6,999 nt of DNA, taken from M55B129 sp034189085 (GTDB taxonomy: Bacteria; Bacillota; Dethiobacteria; DTU022). Both the position numbers and the translations under genes were made by a program. The notes beneath the pieces were generated by a model that did no database searches, was not told where the DNA came from, and worked only from the letters and a program-made list of their open reading frames with translations. Positions 1 to 3,624 of this stretch are shown one piece after another. The stretch is from NCBI GenBank assembly GCA_034189085.1, contig JAXHVH010000060.1:1-6999 (forward strand). The letters are read 5' to 3'. Numbering within the stretch: position 1 is the stretch's first letter; each line of letters begins with the position of its first letter.

Positions 1-36
1 TGTCCTGCTTTTTCAGTGATGACTAACCCGATTGTA

Positions 37-65
37 TTGACTTTTTGAAGGCGCTTATGTATACT
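37..65 (+). promoter_or_regulatory. Sigma-A type promoter of the tRNA operon
   Basis: A -35 box TTGACT (37-42) and a -10 box TATACT (60-65) are separated by exactly 17 bases. Each matches the housekeeping consensus at 5 of 6 positions. Transcription would start near 71-73, just ahead of the mature 5' end of tRNA-Asp at 79, leaving a very short leader. No other promoter is visible between the tRNA genes, so it probably drives all five. Confidence 0.8.
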
Positions 66-78
66 TATTTATGCAAAT

Positions 79-155
79 GGAGCTGTGGTGTAGATGGTTA
101 ACATATCGGCCTGTCAAGCCGAAGACCGCGGGTTCGAGTCCCGTCAGCTCCGCCA
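79..155 (+). tRNA. tRNA-Asp (anticodon GTC)
   Basis: Acceptor strand GGAGCTG (79-85) pairs with CAGCTCC (145-151), followed by discriminator G152 and an encoded CCA (153-155). The anticodon stem 106-110/118-122 closes the loop CTGTCAA, giving anticodon GTC at 113-115. The T loop TTCGAGT is standard, and G as discriminator fits an aspartate identity. It is the first gene of a five-tRNA array and sits directly behind the promoter. Confidence 0.97.
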
Positions 156-158
156 TTT

Positions 159-234
<76 letters not shown>

Positions 235-239
235 ATCGT

Positions 240-314
240 GCGGAAGTGGCTCAGTGGTAGAGCATCGCCTTGCCAAGGCGAGGGTCGCGGGTTCAAATCC
301 CGTCTTCCGCTCCA
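240..314 (+). tRNA. tRNA-Gly (anticodon GCC)
   Basis: Acceptor GCGGAAG (240-246) pairs with CTTCCGC (304-310), then discriminator T311 and encoded CCA (312-314). The anticodon stem TCGCC/GGCGA (265-269/277-281) closes the loop TTGCCAA with anticodon GCC at 272-274. D and T arms are complete. A run of seven T follows the CCA directly, before tRNA-Cys. Confidence 0.97.
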
Positions 315-321
315 TTTTTTT

Positions 322-395
322 GGCGACATAGCCAAGTGGTAAGGCAGAGGACTGCAAATCCTTCATCCCCGGTTCGAATCCGGGTGTCGCCTCCA
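322..395 (+). tRNA. tRNA-Cys (anticodon GCA)
   Basis: Acceptor GGCGACA (322-328) pairs with TGTCGCC (385-391), then discriminator T392 (the usual cysteine identity base, U73) and encoded CCA (393-395). The anticodon loop CTGCAAA holds GCA at 354-356, over a stem 347-351/359-363 that ends in one G-T pair. The T loop is TTCGAAT. Confidence 0.97.
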
Positions 396-402
396 TTTAA
401 TA

Positions 403-492
403 GCCGGAGTGGCGGAACAGGCAGACGCAAGGGACTTAAAATCCCTCGGGCATCTAATGCCCGTACCGGTTCAATTCCGGTCTCCGGCACCA
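403..492 (+). tRNA. tRNA-Leu (anticodon TAA)
   Basis: This is a class II tRNA. Acceptor GCCGGAG (403-409) pairs with CTCCGGC (482-488), followed by A489, the leucine discriminator, and encoded CCA (490-492). The anticodon stem AGGGA/TCCCT (430-434/442-446) closes the loop CTTAAAA with TAA at 437-439. A long variable arm at 447-463 forms seven pairs closed by a three-base CTA loop. It is the last gene of the array, ahead of the terminator. Confidence 0.97.
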
Positions 493-517
493 TGAAATAA
501 GGCTTTTTTAAGATAAC

Positions 518-545
518 GGCCACCCTTTCGGGTGGTCATTTTTTT
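518..545 (+). terminator. Intrinsic terminator of the tRNA operon
   Basis: An eight-pair GC-rich stem (518-525 with 530-537, one G-T pair) is closed by the tetraloop TTTC and followed by ATTTTTTT (538-545). This is a textbook rho-independent terminator on the + strand, 26 bases after tRNA-Leu. The same hairpin read on the - strand has a GAAA loop but only a poor U tract, so it is at best a weak stop for the converging DUF5317 transcript. Confidence 0.88.
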
Positions 546-557
546 GCCGATTTGCCG

Positions 558-584
558 TTTTGCTGCCATTTTGCTGCCATTTTG
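558..584. repeat. Tandem 11-base repeat in convergent gap
   Basis: Two exact copies of TTTTGCTGCCA (558-568 and 569-579) are followed by a partial third, TTTTG. Two related shorter pieces (TTTGCCG) sit just before them. The repeat lies in the 94-base gap between the tRNA terminator and the end of the DUF5317 gene. Read on the - strand it belongs to a short open frame discussed as a possible integrase remnant. Otherwise the gap 546-639 shows only AT-rich sequence. Confidence 0.7.
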
Positions 585-639
585 TTGTAGACAAATATTA
601 ACAATGAAGAGTAAAACATCAAACATAAATTTTACCTTT

Positions 640-1194
640 TCAGGGCCTCCATTTTCGTGTTTTCTTTTTCTTCCTCATATTTTGCTGGATATAGACTGCG
701 GTTCCTGCCCCGAGGAGGATATCGCCGATGCTGACCAGCTTGTTTTCACTGTAGGGCAGGGGTATGATGTCACCGAGGAAAGCCAGGGGGGTGTCTTCTA
801 TCATAGTCATATGGAACGGGCTTGCTGTTCCGGCATCCAGCTCAGCTGCTTTTTCGGCCGGCATGGTCGATGTAGCGACAGGCATCCTCCCCTGGTTGGC
901 GCTTATCACCAGGAGGTTCAGCATTATACCAAGCCCAAAGATAATAATGCCAGCCTGTTTTTTCTGCAGTATTACAAAAACCAGCAGGAGAATAAAGGAC
1001 AGGATATAGAGAAAAGGATATACTGAAGAGAAAGTGCTGTCGTAATAATTGAAGTCAAGTCGAAGTGTTGCCTGAAGCAAAAGAGCCAGGAGTATCAATG
1101 GCCATCCGACTAGATTTACCCGGCTTAAATATTTGTATGACCCTCCCCGGAGCCAGCCTATAGCCATCCCCAGTAAAATAGCTTCCCAGAGCAA
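640..1194 (-). CDS. DUF5317 family membrane protein
   Basis: This is a multi-span membrane protein of unknown function. From the TTG start it has 184 residues, with hydrophobic segments at roughly 4-15, 31-44, 58-76, 82-98 and 153-170. I assign it to DUF5317 from memory of the family, on two signatures: NLLVISANQGRMPV (93-106), and FLGDIIP followed by VSIGDILLG (139-162). The C terminus is strongly basic (RKKKK near 174-178), so it probably faces the cytoplasm. The start choice rests on AGGGGAGG at 1209-1202, seven bases before the TTG at 1194. An ATG seven codons upstream (1215) has no ribosome binding site, and the signal lies inside that longer frame. It begins 34 bases after the HD-GYP stop with no terminator between, so co-transcription is likely. 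No catalytic residues are recognisable. Confidence 0.85.
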   Translation of the reverse strand: MLWEAILLGMAIGWLRGGSYKYLSRVNLVGWPLILLALLLQATLRLDFNYYDSTFSSVYPFLYILSFILLLVFVILQKKQAGIIIFGLGIMLNLLVISANQGRMPVATSTMPAEKAAELDAGTASPFHMTMIEDTPLAFLGDIIPLPYSENKLVSIGDILLGAGTAVYIQQNMRKKKKTRKWRP

Positions 1195-1201
1195 TAACCA
1201 G

Positions 1202-1209
1202 CCTCCCCT
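1202..1209 (-). promoter_or_regulatory. Ribosome binding site selecting a TTG start
   Basis: AGGGGAGG on the - strand lies seven bases upstream of the TTG at 1194-1192, a near-ideal Shine-Dalgarno arrangement. The sequence before the alternative ATG at 1215 (AACAATCACCTTTAA) has no purine-rich match. The site therefore argues for the TTG start of the DUF5317 gene. Confidence 0.75.
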
Positions 1210-1228
1210 GAACATTTAAAGGTGATTG

Positions 1229-2545
1229 TTAATGATAGGTTTTAGTACAGGTATTTTCCTCTTCCCGGTAATCTTCACATTTTTCTTCGGCAATTTTTTC
1301 AGGCAAGTCATCTTTTATTTGTGGATAAATCTTAATGAAAGCATTGACCATTTTAGGATCAAATTGGGTCCCCGCGCAGTCCTGCAGCTCCCGCAGGGCC
1401 ACCTCGGAACTAAGTGATTTGCGATAAGGACGGTCACTGGTCATGGCATCGAAAGTATCGGCCACGGCCAGGATTCGAGACCCTTCGGGAATTTCTTCTC
1501 CGGCTATTTTATCGGGATAACCGTTTCCATCCCAACGTTCATGATGATGCCTGATGATATCGGCCCCCGCGGAAAAATATTTAATTTCTTTCAGGATGTT
1601 GGCACCTGCTTCGCTGTGGGTTTTCATCACGGCAAATTCTTCTCTTGACAACAGGCTGCTTTTCTTCAGAATGTCCTCAGGAACAGCTACCTTGCCCACA
1701 TCATGAATGAGGGCTATATACTGCAGGAATTCAACCCGGTCTTCCGGCCACTTCAGTTCGCGGGCCAGTGAGACAACATAATCTGCTACGCGTGAGGAAT
1801 GACCTTTAGTATACGGATCTTTGGCGTCAATGGCCACAGAAAGACTTTTAATGGTGTCAAGGAAAGTTTGCCTCATATTCATATATGACTGGAAAGAATG
1901 GCGGGCCAGAATTAAAGGCAGCAGGAAGAGGACCAGGCCCCAGAAACCGATATTAATATAAATTACAGCAATCAGCCCTCCCAGGGGGGCCATGCTGAGG
2001 AACGTCAGAGTACACCATTTGATATTGAACAACCAGATAGAATAGGGCTTTTCGCCTTGCACCAGGGCCAGCACCAGTGTGACGAAAGAGCTATTTAGGA
2101 GAAAAAAAATGATCATTGAAATAATGAAAGCGGGAACATGGCTGATAGATAACTCCAAACCTGTTGGGGTTAAATAGTTATATATGAGGGCTGCCACACC
2201 GGTTGATATTGTCAGCTGTGCTGCGTTAAACACGTGTTTAACACGAGGTTTCTCTTTAATAATCATGAATAATTCAACAGATATGGCAATGACGATTACG
2301 ACCAGGGGTTGAAACAGCAAAATCGAGGCGGCAATAGTAGCGAAACTTACTGTTACACTGCCACCGCGGGGAAGAGTAACCGGGAAAGCATCAGAAAATA
2401 TAATTAGCAGCAGGAAGACCAAAATGGGAAACCACTCTACTCTGGTCCAGTCCATTGTTCCTGCTGTATAAGCTATGATGGTAGCCGATGCGCAGACAAT
2501 TAAAGCTATATAAATGAGTGCTTTTCTGGGAAGTTGCTCGTCCAT
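1229..2545 (-). CDS. Membrane-bound HD-GYP phosphodiesterase
   Basis: The predicted role is hydrolysis of cyclic di-GMP at the cytoplasmic membrane. The 438-residue protein has an N-terminal hydrophobic module (about 9-213, roughly six to seven spans), which I take to be a membrane sensor of uncertain family. A short linker leads to an HD-GYP domain (about 228-405). The signature residues are present: GHSSRV (248-253), the HD pair H281-D282 in IHDVGK, H310, HHHERWDGNGYP (333-344) and VADTFDAMTSDRPYR (361-375). All metal-binding and GYP residues expected of an active enzyme appear intact. An acidic tail with two cysteines follows residue 410. The ATG at 2545 has GGAG about eleven bases upstream, acceptable but not strong. 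It lies upstream of the DUF5317 gene in a likely operon, and the 25-residue peptide ORF ends 59 bases before its start. No GGDEF, EAL or receiver domain is fused. Substrate specificity is inferred from the family. Confidence 0.93.
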   Translation of the reverse strand: MDEQLPRKALIYIALIVCASATIIAYTAGTMDWTRVEWFPILVFLLLIIFSDAFPVTLPRGGSVTVSFATIAASILLFQPLVVIVIAISVELFMIIKEKPRVKHVFNAAQLTISTGVAALIYNYLTPTGLELSISHVPAFIISMIIFFLLNSSFVTLVLALVQGEKPYSIWLFNIKWCTLTFLSMAPLGGLIAVIYINIGFWGLVLFLLPLILARHSFQSYMNMRQTFLDTIKSLSVAIDAKDPYTKGHSSRVADYVVSLARELKWPEDRVEFLQYIALIHDVGKVAVPEDILKKSSLLSREEFAVMKTHSEAGANILKEIKYFSAGADIIRHHHERWDGNGYPDKIAGEEIPEGSRILAVADTFDAMTSDRPYRKSLSSEVALRELQDCAGTQFDPKMVNAFIKIYPQIKDDLPEKIAEEKCEDYREEENTCTKTYH

Positions 2546-2572
2546 TTTCGGCTACACTCCAATATGTAGTAG

Positions 2573-2594
2573 TTTGAAGCCGGCTGGCGGTTAT
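2573..2594 (+). repeat. Left arm of 21/22-bp inverted repeat
   Basis: The arm begins TTTGAAGCCGGC, followed by T and GGCGGTTAT. It is matched by the reverse complement of 2781-2801 with a single one-base indel. It lies between the HD-GYP ribosome binding site (around 2557) and the stop codon of the small peptide ORF. Confidence 0.85.
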
Positions 2595-2604
2595 TTTTCT
2601 CTTA

Positions 2605-2682
2605 TTACCACTTGAAAACCGCAGCACCGGCAAGAATCAGGCCGGACAGTGCGATGAGCGCCTTTACCAGGGTGAGCTTCAT
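2605..2682 (-). CDS. Candidate 25-residue single-span membrane peptide
   Basis: I do not recognise this peptide. It starts MKLTLVKALIALSG and ends AAVFKW. Two lysines (2 and 7) precede an uninterrupted hydrophobic helix at about 8-22, and a Lys-Trp end follows. That is the layout of a small one-span membrane protein. Support for translation is the ATG at 2682 with AAAGGGGG (2696-2689) seven bases upstream, one of the best ribosome binding sites in the window, and a TAA stop. It lies inside the inverted-repeat segment, 59 bases before the HD-GYP start on the same strand, so it may be the first gene of that operon. There is no similarity evidence, and a 26-codon frame could arise by chance. The strong ribosome binding site and clean hydrophobic pattern make it credible. 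Confidence 0.5.
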   Translation of the reverse strand: MKLTLVKALIALSGLILAGAAVFKW

Positions 2683-2688
2683 AGTATA

Positions 2689-2696
2689 GCCCCCTT
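2689..2696 (-). promoter_or_regulatory. Ribosome binding site of the small peptide
   Basis: AAAGGGGG on the - strand is separated by seven bases (CTATACT) from the ATG at 2682. It is the main evidence that this short frame is translated. Confidence 0.55.
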
Positions 2697-2707
2697 TTCC
2701 AGGTGCT

Positions 2708-2732
2708 CAGCGGTTTTCCGCTATAGCCGCTG
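2708..2732 (-). promoter_or_regulatory. Leader with two competing hairpins
   Basis: On the - strand, AGCGG (2722-2718) can pair with CCGCT (2713-2709) around an AAAA loop. Alternatively CAGCGG (2732-2727) can pair with CCGCTG (2713-2708). Both use the same 3' arm, so they exclude each other. The structure ends about 12 bases before the peptide's ribosome binding site, so it could influence its translation. It matches no riboswitch class I know. Confidence 0.35.
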
Positions 2733-2780
2733 GCGACGCTCCGCTCTGAATTCGCTCGTGTAAAAAATAATCCCTGTTTT

Positions 2781-2801
2781 ATAACCGCCGCCGGCTTCAA
2801 A
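2781..2801 (-). repeat. Right arm of 21/22-bp inverted repeat
   Basis: Read on the - strand this arm is TTTGAAGCCGGC followed by GGCGGTTAT, identical to the left arm (2573-2594) except for one missing T. It begins three bases beyond the stop codon of the 215-residue gene. Confidence 0.85.
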
Positions 2802-2804
2802 TTT

Positions 2805-3452
2805 TTAACTTTGGGTAAAGACTGAGAGCCTTCTGTTTATAGCATCCAGAGAGGCTCGAACAGCTGATTCCAGGTCGTCACCTCTGTTCAGAGCTGTGCC
2901 CAGCAGAATTTCCTCACGGTTATCCAGATGCAGGCACACGGCGACGACAACCAGTTCACAACCGTAAAGGGTAGTTATCTGAATATCACCGACAAATAAA
3001 ATATTTTCAACCTTGAGATACTGTTCAATTGCCAGAAGCGTCGCTGAGGCTGTCAGGCGCAGACGATTCTGGCGGTTGTTTTGACCGATAGCCGTTTTAG
3101 AAAACTGGGCATCATCGCTGCTGATTGCGACAGTCACCGAAGCCTGGCTGTTTTCAGTCTTGTAATTAATGCTTTTCAGCAGAAGCCTGACCCCGTTGGA
3201 AGGAGGAGGAGCTACTCCCGGTTCCAGCTGAGCTACGCTGATTTGCTTATGATCAAGTTCAATCCCCATTTTTATCAGGACGGCTGATTCAATATCCCGG
3301 ACAACCTGTTTTGGAGACCTGGATGAATCGGCGAGAACGTGAATCTCTACAATTTTGTCATCCTCACAAACAAGGCGCCCGGATACAACTCCCTGGATTT
3401 GTGAAATAATGTTTTCAATTTTTCTTGCTTTATCATCGGTTTCACTGGCCAT
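2805..3452 (-). CDS. Conserved hypothetical protein, 215 residues
   Basis: The function is unknown. The protein is soluble, with no signal peptide or membrane span. Residues 10-78 form one block of alternating strands and helices, including EIHVLADSSRSPKQVVRDIE (36-55) and the strand end ISVAQLE (71-77). This block resembles conserved hypothetical proteins I recall from Clostridia. A proline-containing linker (about 79-86) leads to residues 87-212, which show two similar strand-strand-helix units. One ends TASATLLAIEQYL (134-146) and the other SAVRASLDAINRRL (196-209). That pattern recalls the duplicated regulatory domain of LeuA-type synthases, but this is fold-level inference only. The ATG at 3452 has GGAGG (3464-3460) seven bases upstream, so the start is secure. 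It lies 172 bases downstream of the reductase gene with a possible promoter of its own. Confidence 0.82.
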   Translation of the reverse strand: MASETDDKARKIENIISQIQGVVSGRLVCEDDKIVEIHVLADSSRSPKQVVRDIESAVLIKMGIELDHKQISVAQLEPGVAPPPSNGVRLLLKSINYKTENSQASVTVAISSDDAQFSKTAIGQNNRQNRLRLTASATLLAIEQYLKVENILFVGDIQITTLYGCELVVVAVCLHLDNREEILLGTALNRGDDLESAVRASLDAINRRLSVFTQS

Positions 3453-3520
3453 GGCTGTTCCTCCACAATGAACTTCAGCTGGTAGATCCTGATTGCCGTC
3501 ACAAACCGAATGTCGGTCTG

Positions 3521-3550
3521 ATTACTGGAAAGCAGTATCTCCACTGTCAA
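3521..3550 (-). promoter_or_regulatory. Possible promoter for the 215-residue gene
   Basis: On the - strand, a perfect -35 TTGACA (3550-3545) is followed after 18 bases by AGTAAT (3526-3521), a 4-of-6 match to the -10 consensus. The -10 overlaps one arm of an inverted repeat. The spacing is acceptable but the -10 is weak. The predicted leader of roughly 60 bases ends at the GGAGG site. Confidence 0.4.
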
Positions 3551-3561
3551 ATACCAGTAAT
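3521..3561. repeat. Operator-like inverted repeat
   Basis: ATTACTGG (3521-3528) and CCAGTAAT (3554-3561) are perfect 8-base inverted arms separated by 25 bases. One arm overlaps the possible -10 box and the other lies just upstream of the -35 box of the gene starting at 3452. Centre-to-centre spacing is 33 bases, about three helical turns, which would suit a dimeric or looping regulator. The alternative is a chance palindrome. Confidence 0.45.
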
Positions 3562-3596
3562 TCTACATATAGGTCAAATTTCCTTTTTTTATGCGT

Positions 3597-3623
3597 AAAA
3601 AAATAATTAAATATCTGCATATT
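3597..3623 (-). terminator. Weak terminator-like hairpin after reductase gene
   Basis: Directly after the reductase stop, AATAT (3623-3619) can pair with ATATT (3614-3610) around GCAG, followed by TTTAATTATTTTTTT. The stem is entirely A-T, so termination would be weak. The adjacent T7-ATGCGT-A7 palindrome (3584-3603) could contribute. No stronger terminator exists before the next gene. Confidence 0.3.
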
Positions 3624-3624
3624 C

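Larger units (their letters stand above)
2573..2801. mobile_element. Inverted-repeat-bounded segment, MITE-like
   Basis: The sequence TTTGAAGCCGGC-T-GGCGGTTAT (2573-2594) recurs in inverted orientation at 2781-2801, differing only by the extra T. The two arms bracket about 185 bases between the 215-residue hypothetical gene and the HD-GYP gene. The interior holds a small peptide ORF with ribosome binding site and a GC-rich hairpin leader (2701-2760). A partial third copy, AGCCGCTGGCG, lies at 2725-2735. The size and terminal repeats resemble a miniature inverted-repeat element. I see no convincing target-site duplication in the flanks, so a non-mobile origin, such as a long-range RNA stem or an inverted duplication, is possible. 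Confidence 0.4.

Noticed and set aside
532..1026. Open frame of 164 codons on the + strand
   Set aside because: It is antisense to the DUF5317 gene, begins inside the tRNA terminator's T tract, has no ribosome binding site and shows no domain-like pattern.
2591..2800. Open frame of 69 codons on the - strand across the inverted-repeat segment
   Set aside because: It needs a TTG start within the repeat arm without a ribosome binding site, has low-complexity content, and overlaps the better-supported peptide ORF in another frame.
2701..2800. Cyclic-di-GMP riboswitch upstream of the HD-GYP gene
   Set aside because: I looked for the conserved GEMM-I and class II core motifs and found none; the hairpins present do not match either architecture.
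2573..2801. Target-site duplication flanking the inverted-repeat segment
   Set aside because: The outer flanks (GTAGTAG on the left, TTTTTAAC on the right) share no convincing direct repeat.
3347..3550. Open frame of 67 codons beginning upstream of the 215-residue gene
   Set aside because: Its TTG start is the TTGACA promoter-like box, it has no ribosome binding site, and it runs out of frame into the real gene.
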